Assembly: GCA_023253295.1 (NCBI GenBank)
Contig: JALRGZ010000293.1
Coordinates: 1-5,321 of the forward strand
Reading direction: 5' to 3'
DNA: 5,321 bases
From: Flavobacterium sp.
GTDB taxonomy: Bacteria > Bacteroidota > Bacteroidia > Flavobacteriales > Flavobacteriaceae
The notes under the pieces are model-generated. The model was not told where the DNA came from. It searched no databases and saw nothing but the letters and a program-made list of their open reading frames with translations. The position numbers and the translations under genes are program-made. Positions 1 to 5,321 of this stretch are shown in pieces (the stretch's first letter is position 1; each line of letters starts with the position of its first letter).

Positions 1-150
1 TATGGTGAAGATTACTATTCATTCGTTAATGGTCAGCATACTACCCAAGGAGGTACGCATCAAAGTGCTTTTCGCGAAGCAGTAGCGAAGGTTATTCGTG
101 ATTTTTATAAGAAAGACTACGATGCTTCGGATATTCGTCAATCTGTTGCT
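1..150 (+). other. Fragment of type IIA DNA topoisomerase subunit B (ParE/GyrB transducer region) fused in frame to transketolase
   Basis: Residues 1-49 contain SFVNGQHTTQGGTHQSAFRE and then FYKKDYDASDIRQSV. In GyrB and ParE the sequence FxNxxxTxxGGTHxxGFR marks the end of the GHKL ATPase domain and the start of the transducer domain. E. coli GyrB has the equivalent NNIPQRDGGTHLAGFR. In that family the next residues should run into VAAIxIKV and then the QTK loop that contacts ATP. Here the sequence switches to transketolase (AYSDKN) right after DIRQSV. Both families plausibly share IRQSV at this place, so the crossover may lie within a short stretch of identity around 133-147. The fragment is neither a whole domain nor functional by itself. 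The assignment rests on motif recognition. Confidence 0.85.
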
Positions 151-807
151 TACTCTGACAAAAACGTAAAAATCTGTGCTTCTCACGCTGGTTTAACTTT
201 AGGAGAAGATGGTGCTACTCACCAAATCCTTGAAGATATCGGTTTGATGAAAATGTTACCAGGAATGACTGTAATCAACACTTGCGACCACAATCAGACA
301 AAAGCAGCTACAATTGCTCTTGCTGATCACCATGGTCCGGCTTATTTACGTTTTGGTCGTCCGGTAGTTCCTAACTTCACTCCTGCTGACGAACCATTCA
401 TCATTGGAAAAGCAATTATGTTAAACGAAGGAACTGACGTAACTATCGTTGCTACAGGTCACTTAGTTTGGGAAGCTTTAATTGCTGCTGAAAAATTAGA
501 AGAAAAAGGTATTTCTGCTGAAGTAATCAACATCCACACGATTAAACCATTAGACGAAGAAGCTATTTTAAAGTCGGTTGCTAAAACGGGATGTATAGTA
601 ACTGCTGAAGAGCACAACTACCTTGGAGGTTTAGGAGAAAGCGTTGCAGGTGTGCTAGCTTTAAACAACCCAACTCCACAAGAATTTGTTGCTGTTAAAG
701 ATAGTTTTGGTGAATCTGGAACTCCAGAGCAATTAATGGAGAAATACAAATTAAACAATCAAGCAATTTTTGAAGCTGCTGAAAAAGTATTAGCTAGAAA
801 AAAATAA
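1..807 (+). CDS. Transketolase C-terminal subunit, 5' end replaced by a ParE/GyrB-like segment (chimeric, partial)
   Basis: The frame is open from the left edge to TAA at 805-807 (268 codons). From about residue 45 (IRQSVAYSDKN) to the end it reads as the C-terminal half of a split transketolase, the ThDP- and Mg-dependent enzyme that moves two-carbon ketol units in the cytosolic non-oxidative pentose phosphate pathway. Visible parts are the end of the pyrimidine-binding domain (HAGLTLGEDGATHQ at 62-75; PAYLRFGRP near 113-121) and the transketolase C-terminal domain (about 146-261, with AEEHNYLGG near 202-210). The split subunit is usually about 317 residues, as I recall. The ~224 seen match its tail, so about 93 N-terminal residues are absent, including the segment with the catalytic Glu (normally IAEANMMG). 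Residues 1-49 are topoisomerase-like instead. An ATG at 247 is internal to a conserved stretch and is not a credible native start. The transketolase identity is near certain. Whether this frame exists as a gene in the cell is doubtful. Confidence 0.9.
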   Translation, partial: YGEDYYSFVNGQHTTQGGTHQSAFREAVAKVIRDFYKKDYDASDIRQSVAYSDKNVKICASHAGLTLGEDGATHQILEDIGLMKMLPGMTVINTCDHNQTKAATIALADHHGPAYLRFGRPVVPNFTPADEPFIIGKAIMLNEGTDVTIVATGHLVWEALIAAEKLEEKGISAEVINIHTIKPLDEEAILKSVAKTGCIVTAEEHNYLGGLGESVAGVLALNNPTPQEFVAVKDSFGESGTPEQLMEKYKLNNQAIFEAAEKVLARKK

Positions 808-825
808 TTTGATTCTATATATCAC

Positions 826-862
826 AAAAAAATCCCGTTCATGAGAACGGGATTTTTTTTTT
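826..862. terminator. Bidirectional rho-independent terminator between convergent genes
   Basis: TCCCGTTC (833-840) pairs perfectly with GAACGGGA (845-852) around an ATGA loop. An A7 run (826-832) precedes the stem and a T10 run (853-862) follows it, so the hairpin has a U-tract in both directions. It lies 18 bases after the transketolase stop and 27 bases beyond the stop of the minus-strand gene ending at 890. It can therefore end both convergent transcripts. Confidence 0.93.
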
Positions 863-889
863 AAAACTTATAGATTTTAAAACCTAATT

Positions 890-1384
890 TTATTTTGCGT
901 AAAGCAAAGACTGTATTACTTCAAAAGAGATACTTTCATCATCGTTTACAAAATACTTCAACAAAACTTCGCCCCACATTTTTCCGTCACTGTAATCCGC
1001 TATAATCCATCTGTGGTTTAACACTTTTACCTTATTAATTACAAACTTGTTCACCCCTATCTGATCTTGTCCCACATAAGGATTCCCTTTGGGATTCGAA
1101 TTCAAATCCATTAATTTTTCCGTAACAATTGGAATTAACTTTTCGTAAGCAATTGTCTTGCTTGCTGAATCGAAATAGTTTTGTGCATTTTCGTTTTTTT
1201 CTAAAGAAAAATAATTCGCATCATTCAATTTCAAACTTAAGGAATTCAAGCTGTCTTTTAGCCTTTTAGTTGTTCTCTCGTATCGTTCTTGTTCAAATTT
1301 TACTTCATTACTTAAAAAAGAATAAGTAAAAACATTAATCAGCACCAATAAAATAAAGGCATATAGCAAAAATGATCTTTTCAT
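890..1384 (-). CDS. Small membrane-anchored protein of unknown function
   Basis: This 164-residue protein starts at ATG (1384-1382) and ends at TAA (892-890). Residues 1-4 (MKRS) are basic, and about 5-24 form one hydrophobic helix (LLYAFILLVLINVFTY) with no obvious signal-peptidase site, suggesting an N-terminal anchor. Residues 27-55 are charged and heptad-like (EQERYERTTKRLKDSLNSLS), perhaps a short coiled coil. Residues 75-164 look like a small globular domain, with NPKGNPYVGQDQIG, NHRWIIADYSDG and a closing VIQSLLYAK. I recall related Flavobacterium proteins being labelled only 'hydrolase', and I see no catalytic motif that supports that name. The gene starts 10 bases after the metallo-hydrolase gene on the same strand, so the two are probably co-transcribed. 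The leader has no Shine-Dalgarno and is A/T-rich, as is usual in Bacteroidota. The gene is clearly real; its function is not recognised. Confidence 0.85.
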   Translation of the reverse strand: MKRSFLLYAFILLVLINVFTYSFLSNEVKFEQERYERTTKRLKDSLNSLSLKLNDANYFSLEKNENAQNYFDSASKTIAYEKLIPIVTEKLMDLNSNPKGNPYVGQDQIGVNKFVINKVKVLNHRWIIADYSDGKMWGEVLLKYFVNDDESISFEVIQSLLYAK

Positions 1385-1394
1385 TATAAAAATA

Positions 1395-2159
1395 TTAAAG
1401 GGTAATTTCTAAATTATCGTAGGCTAGGAATACATTTTCAGGAAGTTTTTGCTGTACTTCTTCATGAAAACCCATGATATGACTAATATGTGTCAAATAA
1501 GCTTTTTCCGGCTTAACCAAAGCGATAAAATCCAAAGCTTCCTGTAAATTAAAATGAGAAAAATGCGGTTCTTCTCGCAAGGCGTTAACCACTAAAACTT
1601 TCAAATTTTTAAGTTTATAAATTTCGGTTTCTTCAATAGTTTTCACATCGGTTAAATAAGCAAAATCATCAATTCGATAACCAAAAACCTGAAGATCTCC
1701 ATGCATTACATTCACAGGAACTGCCATTTTATCTCCAATAGCAAATGGTTGATTATTGACTACTTCAATCGTTTTTACCGAAGGAGCGCCGGGATATTTA
1801 TTTACCGTTTCAAAAACATAATCAAAACGTGCTTTCATATTGTCTATTACACGTTGATGTGCATAAATAGGCATTTCTCCCTGACGGAAATTAAATGGAC
1901 GAATATCATCCAAACCAGCCGTATGATCAGCGTGTTCATGTGTAAAGATAATACCATCCACTTTATGACAATTGGAAGTCAGCATTTGTTGTCTAAAATC
2001 AGGACCGCAATCAATAACATACGAATAATCATCCCAACGAAGTAACACTGAAACCCGAAGTCTTTTATCCTTACTATCTAAACTTTTGCATACAGGATGA
2101 TCACTTCCTATTACCGGAATGCCCTGAGAAGTACCTGTCCCTAAAAAATATACCTTCAA
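1395..2159 (-). CDS. PhnP-like metallo-beta-lactamase-fold metal-dependent hydrolase, TTG start
   Basis: This 254-residue protein opens with FLGTGTSQGIPVIGS (residues 5-19), the N-terminal signature of the PhnP / RNase Z-like branch of the metallo-beta-lactamase fold. The metal-binding motif THEHADH is at 73-79 (H74, H76, D78, H79). Further likely ligands are H153 in VMHGD, D171 in YLTDV and H224 in LTHISH. DCGPDFRQQML (50-60) is also typical. PhnP cleaves phosphoribosyl 1,2-cyclic phosphate in phosphonate breakdown, but no phosphonate genes are visible here, so the substrate is unknown; a phosphodiesterase role is inferred. No signal peptide is seen, so it is probably cytosolic. The start must be TTG (2159-2157): an in-frame TAG lies two codons upstream at 2165-2163, and the next ATG lies well inside the conserved fold. 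It is the first gene of a probable two-gene operon with the gene at 890-1384. It diverges from the gene at 2262. Confidence 0.93.
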   Translation of the reverse strand: MKVYFLGTGTSQGIPVIGSDHPVCKSLDSKDKRLRVSVLLRWDDYSYVIDCGPDFRQQMLTSNCHKVDGIIFTHEHADHTAGLDDIRPFNFRQGEMPIYAHQRVIDNMKARFDYVFETVNKYPGAPSVKTIEVVNNQPFAIGDKMAVPVNVMHGDLQVFGYRIDDFAYLTDVKTIEETEIYKLKNLKVLVVNALREEPHFSHFNLQEALDFIALVKPEKAYLTHISHIMGFHEEVQQKLPENVFLAYDNLEITL

Positions 2160-2187
2160 ATCCTAAATTTTTCACAAAAATAGGATT
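2159..2187. repeat. 7-bp inverted repeat spanning the metallo-hydrolase start region
   Basis: AATCCTA (2159-2165) is the exact reverse complement of TAGGATT (2181-2187), with 15 bases between. One arm abuts the TTG start codon and the other overlaps the candidate -7 element of the minus-strand promoter. It could be an operator or a leader hairpin. At seven base pairs in A/T-rich sequence it could also be chance. Confidence 0.4.
2175..2182 (-). promoter_or_regulatory. Candidate Bacteroidota -7 element for the metallo-hydrolase operon
   Basis: On the minus strand these bases read TATTTTTG, a full match to the TAnnTTTG -7 consensus of Bacteroidota. It ends 15 bases before the TTG start codon, which implies a leader of only about ten bases. 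No convincing -33 TTTG is seen at the usual distance. Poly-T makes the match easy to obtain in this A/T-rich gap. Confidence 0.4.
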
Positions 2188-2217
2188 ATTTCTCTTTTAT
2201 TAGCCTTGCTATTTAAT

Positions 2218-2225
2218 TAACTTTG
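2218..2225 (+). promoter_or_regulatory. Candidate Bacteroidota -7 element for the gene at 2262
   Basis: TAACTTTG matches the TAnnTTTG -7 consensus exactly and is followed by TG. Transcription would begin near 2232, giving a leader of about 30 bases that ends in the A-rich stretch ACTAAAAAA before the ATG, which suits initiation without a Shine-Dalgarno. The -33 region (about 2195-2200, TTTTAT) is only a weak match. Confidence 0.55.
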
Positions 2226-2261
2226 TGTCATCAGGCAAAAACATAAATTTAAACTAAAAAA

Positions 2262-3716
2262 ATGGGTAGCGAAATAAAACTAAAAGGTGATAGAGTGATA
2301 GCTCAAATCCCTTCGATTAAAGACAAGGCACTACGTATCAATTTAAATGAAAATATTTATGGAACATTTGCCGAAATTGGCGCAGGACAGGAAACCGTAA
2401 GACATTTTTTTAGGGCCGGAGGTTCATCAGGAACCATAGCAAAGGCAATGTCGGCATATGACAAAGACTTTAGTGATGCCGTTTATGGTGTTGAAAAAGA
2501 CGGAAGATATGTCACGGAAAACCGACTGAAGAAAATGCTCGCTCATGAGGTTAGTCTTATTGAGAAACGACTGAATCGAGATAAGCACCCCAACAAATTA
2601 TTTTTCAGCTACGCCAATACGGTAGCCACAATAGATTTTGCTAAACAATTCAAAGGCCACGGCTGGGTAGGAATCAGTTACCAACTTGATCCTAACGAAG
2701 ATTACAACGAAATCATTCTTCACATTCGTTTTAAAGAAACCGACGCCAGACTACAACAAGAAACTCTAGGAGTTCTGGGAGTAAATTTAATTTACGGAGC
2801 TTTTTACAAATACAACGACCCTAAAAAATTACTACGCTATTTATACGATCATCTGGACAAAGACCAACTCGAAATAGACACCATCAACTTTTCCGGACCA
2901 CGATTTGCCGATGTAGACAACCGATTAATCAGTTTACAATTAGTGAAAAACGGAATGACCGATGCCGTAATGTTCAACCCTAAAGGAAAAAACATTCTTC
3001 CAGCCTCTATTTTGTACAAGAAAAACATATTAGCTATTAGAGGAAGTTTCCGCCCGGTTACCAAGGTAAATATGGACATGTACGAGAAATCAATGAAAAT
3101 GTTCCTTGAAGAAAACAAAGTAGACAAAGAAAACACTTTGGTCATATTTGAAATCACCTTATCCAACTTACGTTCGGATGGTGAAATTGACGAAAGAGAT
3201 TTCATGGATCGTGCCGAATTACTTTGTTCACTGGGACAAACAGTAATGATTTCTAATTTCCAGGAATATTATAAAGTAGTAGAATATTTTGCTAATTATA
3301 CCAAAGCCCGCATGGGATTGGCCATGGGTGTCAACAACTTAGTTGATATTTTTGACGAAAAATATTATCGCCATTTGAGCGGTGGAATTCTGGAAGCTTT
3401 TGGTAAATTATTCTTCCGAGATATGAAAGTTTTATTATACCCAATGTTAGATGAAAATGGCGAAGTCACTACTTCTGAAAACCTAAAAGTACATCCACGA
3501 ATGAAAGAATTATACAAATTCTTTAAATTCAACGGAAAAGTTATAGACGTTGAAGATTACAACCCGGAAAATCTTAAAATCTTCTCTCGCGAAGTCCTTA
3601 AAATGATTAATCAGGGAAAACCAGGTTGGGAACCAATGCTTCCTGCCGGAGTTGCCGAAATCATTAAAGAAAAACATCTTTTTGGTTACAACCCGAATAA
3701 AGTTTACGTTGAATAA
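2262..3716 (+). CDS. Conserved Bacteroidota protein of unknown function (484 residues)
   Basis: The frame runs from ATG (2262) to TAA (3714-3716). The protein has no signal peptide or membrane helix and is rich in charged residues, so it is probably cytosolic. I recognise it as a highly conserved family without an assigned function. Recognisable stretches are NLNENIYGTFAEIGAGQETV (27-46), RAGGSSGTIAKAMSAYDKDF (51-70), KLFFSYANTVATIDFAKQFK (112-131), ETDARLQQETLGVLGVNLIY (159-178), TINFSGPRF (207-215), LAIRGSFRPVTKVNMDMY (257-274) and MGLAMGVNNLVDIFDEKYYR (351-370). Alternating hydrophobic strands and helices suggest an alpha/beta enzyme-like fold. I recall relatives carrying names such as TonB-dependent receptor or nicotinate-nucleotide adenylyltransferase. 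Neither fits: there is no beta-barrel export signal or plug, and no HxGH nucleotidyltransferase motif. It is transcribed divergently from the metallo-hydrolase operon and appears monocistronic, with a terminator just downstream. Confidence 0.9.
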   Translation: MGSEIKLKGDRVIAQIPSIKDKALRINLNENIYGTFAEIGAGQETVRHFFRAGGSSGTIAKAMSAYDKDFSDAVYGVEKDGRYVTENRLKKMLAHEVSLIEKRLNRDKHPNKLFFSYANTVATIDFAKQFKGHGWVGISYQLDPNEDYNEIILHIRFKETDARLQQETLGVLGVNLIYGAFYKYNDPKKLLRYLYDHLDKDQLEIDTINFSGPRFADVDNRLISLQLVKNGMTDAVMFNPKGKNILPASILYKKNILAIRGSFRPVTKVNMDMYEKSMKMFLEENKVDKENTLVIFEITLSNLRSDGEIDERDFMDRAELLCSLGQTVMISNFQEYYKVVEYFANYTKARMGLAMGVNNLVDIFDEKYYRHLSGGILEAFGKLFFRDMKVLLYPMLDENGEVTTSENLKVHPRMKELYKFFKFNGKVIDVEDYNPENLKIFSREVLKMINQGKPGWEPMLPAGVAEIIKEKHLFGYNPNKVYVE

Positions 3717-3740
3717 AATCGTAACAAAACAATTATAAAA

Positions 3741-3771
3741 AACGCCACAAGAGAGTATCTTTTGTGGCGTT
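3741..3771 (+). terminator. Hairpin terminator after the 484-residue gene
   Basis: AACGCCACAA (3741-3750) pairs perfectly with TTGTGGCGTT (3762-3771). Inner bases 3751-3754 and 3758-3761 can extend the stem to about 14 pairs, one of them G-U, with a three-base loop. It starts 24 bases after the stop codon. The following T-tract (GTTATTTAA) is interrupted, so termination may be weaker than at the 826-862 hairpin. Confidence 0.7.
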
Positions 3772-3781
3772 GTTATTTAAA

Positions 3782-3814
3782 TGCAGTTTGCAAGTCTATT
3801 TTGCAGTTTACAAG
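3782..3814 (+). repeat. Two 13-bp direct repeats, 20-bp period, candidate LytTR-type regulator site
   Basis: TGCAGTTTGCAAG (3782-3794) recurs as TGCAGTTTACAAG (3802-3814), 12 of 13 bases identical, start to start 20 bp. The pair lies 65-97 bases before the ATG of the histidine kinase gene and just upstream of a candidate promoter. LytTR-family response regulators, the usual partners of LytS/YpdA-type kinases, bind pairs of roughly 9-bp direct repeats about two helical turns apart with a GTT core. The GCAGTTTGC and GCAGTTTAC cores resemble that pattern. Repeats and position are seen directly; the identity of the binding protein is inferred. Confidence 0.6.
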
Positions 3815-3833
3815 AAACCTATTTTTACAGAAC

Positions 3834-3846
3834 AACTATTATAGTT
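3834..3846. promoter_or_regulatory. Perfect 13-bp palindrome, candidate operator upstream of the kinase gene
   Basis: AACTAT (3834-3839) and ATAGTT (3841-3846) are exact reverse complements around a central T. The palindrome touches the candidate -7 element at 3845-3852, so a protein bound here would compete with RNA polymerase. It has only a one-base loop, which argues for a DNA-level site and against an RNA hairpin. The sequence is A/T-rich, so chance is possible. Confidence 0.4.
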
Positions 3847-3852
3847 CATTTG
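3845..3852 (+). promoter_or_regulatory. Candidate -7 element for the histidine kinase gene
   Basis: TTCATTTG matches TAnnTTTG at all but one of the six fixed positions and is followed by TG. Transcription would start near 3857-3859 with a leader of about 20 bases. The direct repeats would then be centred roughly 60 bases upstream of the start, a usual place for an activator. The -33 region (about 3822-3828, TTTTTAC) is weak. Confidence 0.4.
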
Positions 3853-3878
3853 TGGGATAAATATTTAAATTTACCATC

Positions 3879-5321
3879 ATGAAAAAATTACACTACTTTT
3901 TAGTTTTTTTAATTATAGGAACTATTTGTTTTTCTCAGGAAAAAAAGCAACTTCCTGATATTCCCTGGAAAGACATTGTTGAAATTAACAACAACAATGA
4001 TTATCAAAAAATAACAAAATGGGATACAGATATTTATGTGAGTATAGAAGGAAAGTATAGTCAAGAAGATTCATTAACAATTGCTGGGATTTTAAAAAAA
4101 TTAGATGCATTAACACAAACCATATCTATCCAATTTGCAAAATCAGAGCAAGCTAATTTTAAAATTAAATACTTAGAAACCGTTATAAAAATAGGAAATC
4201 AATATATAAAAAGCGGTTATGCACCTGTATATAAAGATCAAGGCTATACAAGTTGTGAGCTTTATATTTATAAAATTGATGAAACAGATTCAGATATAAA
4301 AATTAGAAAATCTTTAGAATCCAGAATAGCAAAAATGCTAGTAGGAGGATCTTTTGCCTATCCACTTAGAGAAGAAAAGAGAAACAGTATTTTTAATCCA
4401 ATAGTTGGATTATCAAATTACCAAATTCCTTTAAACTATAAGGATCAAGAAATCATAAAAGAGGTTTACAAAAAGGGATTTGAAAAGCGATTAGCAAAAG
4501 CCAAAATTCAATTTATTAAAAAAATAGAAGATGCTAAAATAGCTAATAGAGACCCTTCTTTATGGTGGGTAAAAAATCCATTGGCTGTTATTTTTTTACC
4601 AGCTTTAATTTTAGTGTTACTGGGGTTGTTTTTTATAAATAAAATCAATAAATCAATAAGCATTAAAATTAAGAAAGATTGGCTTCGATTTGGTATTATG
4701 GCTGCAATAACATTACTATTTACCGATATTCTAATCGAATTTTATTTTTATTTTTCTAATTTTTTAACCACACCCACCGATGTATACCAACGAATATTCT
4801 CTAACTTTAGAAATCAATCTATCTTAACAACAACTTGTTTAATGCTTATTTTATTTCCCGTTCTATATTTATTCCGTTTCATTGAGTTGAAAATTCAAAA
4901 AACGGCAAAGAGCATACTTACAAAGACTGCATTAATCTTTTTGTCAACGGGATTCTTACCTTTCACTGCTATATTAATTATTACTTATATCGTAAATGGA
5001 TTGAAAGATGAACGTGATTATCATCCTTTATCACAAATGTTTTTATTTATAATGACTATTGCTACGCTAAGAGCATTGATAGGCTATTTTATTTTTAAAG
5101 AACGAAATTTAATAATCGAAAATGAAACGAAACTTGCCAACTTAAGAGAACTAAAAGCCAAAGCGGAATTAAAATCTTTACAATCCCAAATAAACCCCCA
5201 TTTCTTGTACAATTCTTTGAATTCCATAGCTAGTTTAGCACCTATCGATGCGCAGAAAACACAAAAAATGGCGCATTCCCTGTCAGATTTGTTTAAATAT
5301 TCCATCAACCGAAAAGATAAA
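3879..5321 (+). CDS. LytS/YpdA-type sensor histidine kinase, C-terminus cut by window edge
   Basis: The frame is open from ATG (3879) to the right edge, 481 codons without a stop. Residues 1-20 form a signal peptide (hydrophobic LVFLIIGTICFSQ). About 44-215 is a periplasmic domain that resembles DUF2927-type domains, with a WDTDIYVSIEG start, a central LESRIAKMLVGG helix and a NSIFNP motif. Five hydrophobic helices follow (about 234-253, 268-292, 315-334, 350-371, 385-406). Basic residues follow helices 1, 3 and 5, which agrees with a periplasmic N-terminus and cytoplasmic C-terminus. A charged linker (408-435) leads into SQINPHFLYNSLNSIASL (436-453), the His_kinase (PF06580) signature with H441 as the expected phosphoacceptor. 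The HATPase domain and any LytTR response regulator would lie beyond 5321. The gene looks more A/T-rich than its left neighbours. The signal sensed is unknown. Kinase identity is firm; the sensor-domain match is tentative. Confidence 0.93.
   Translation, partial: MKKLHYFLVFLIIGTICFSQEKKQLPDIPWKDIVEINNNNDYQKITKWDTDIYVSIEGKYSQEDSLTIAGILKKLDALTQTISIQFAKSEQANFKIKYLETVIKIGNQYIKSGYAPVYKDQGYTSCELYIYKIDETDSDIKIRKSLESRIAKMLVGGSFAYPLREEKRNSIFNPIVGLSNYQIPLNYKDQEIIKEVYKKGFEKRLAKAKIQFIKKIEDAKIANRDPSLWWVKNPLAVIFLPALILVLLGLFFINKINKSISIKIKKDWLRFGIMAAITLLFTDILIEFYFYFSNFLTTPTDVYQRIFSNFRNQSILTTTCLMLILFPVLYLFRFIELKIQKTAKSILTKTALIFLSTGFLPFTAILIITYIVNGLKDERDYHPLSQMFLFIMTIATLRALIGYFIFKERNLIIENETKLANLRELKAKAELKSLQSQINPHFLYNSLNSIASLAPIDAQKTQKMAHSLSDLFKYSINRKDK

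Noticed and set aside
244..807. Separate short transketolase gene starting at TTG (244) or ATG (247)
   Set aside because: The transketolase similarity continues without a break upstream to about 133, and the position is inside a conserved stretch (ILEDIGLMKMLPG), so this is not a native start.
1701..2045. Plus-strand open frame of 114 codons
   Set aside because: It lies wholly antisense to the metallo-hydrolase gene, whose motifs are unmistakable. Its translation is rich in I, H and Y with no family resemblance.
2167..2181. ATTTTT-CAC-AAAAAT hairpin as a terminator
   Set aside because: The stem is only A-T pairs, it lies between divergent starts and no gene ends there, so a terminator makes no sense.
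2849..3205. Minus-strand open frame of 118 codons
   Set aside because: It is antisense to the middle of the conserved 484-residue gene and has no recognisable motif or promoter.
3858..3867. TAAATATTTA palindrome in the kinase leader
   Set aside because: It is a short, purely A/T palindrome in A/T-rich DNA and is expected by chance.
5084..5308. Minus-strand open frame of 74 codons
   Set aside because: It is antisense to the kinase linker and the HFLYNSLNSI phosphoacceptor region, which is clearly coding on the plus strand.

Overview
The window looks like a chromosomal segment of a low-GC Bacteroidota bacterium, most likely a member of the Flavobacteriaceae. The reasons are the split (two-subunit) transketolase, A-rich leaders without Shine-Dalgarno sequences, TAnnTTTG-type -7 promoter elements, a signal peptide ending in FSQ, and protein sequences that resemble Flavobacterium families as I remember them. 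No database search was possible.

Layout. (1) 1-807, plus strand: a reading frame open from the left edge. Its last ~224 codons are the C-terminal subunit of transketolase. Its first ~49 codons instead read as a piece of a type IIA topoisomerase B subunit (ParE/GyrB transducer region). The switch falls at about 133-150, so this is a chimera, either a contig misjoin or a real recombination scar. (2) 826-862: a strong hairpin with T-runs on both strands, between convergent genes. (3) 890-2159, minus strand: a probable two-gene operon, with a PhnP-like metallo-beta-lactamase-fold hydrolase that starts at TTG, then a small membrane-anchored protein of unknown function. (4) 2160-2261: a divergent promoter region with one candidate -7 element per strand. 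(5) 2262-3716, plus strand: a 484-residue cytosolic protein, apparently conserved and uncharacterised. (6) 3717-3878: a hairpin terminator, then a compact regulatory region with a 13-bp direct repeat at a 20-bp period, a perfect 13-bp palindrome and a candidate -7 element. (7) 3879-5321, plus strand, cut by the right edge: a LytS/YpdA-type sensor histidine kinase with signal peptide, periplasmic domain, five membrane helices and the HFLYNSLNSI phosphoacceptor motif. Its ATPase domain lies beyond the window.

How the parts relate. The genes appear to be ordinary neighbours, not one pathway: central carbon metabolism, a two-gene hydrolase operon, a conserved unknown and a signalling gene. The points most worth a second look are the topoisomerase-transketolase junction, the direct repeats upstream of the kinase (a plausible site for a LytTR-type partner regulator) and the kinase's periplasmic domain, which resembles a DUF2927-like domain lacking catalytic zinc ligands.
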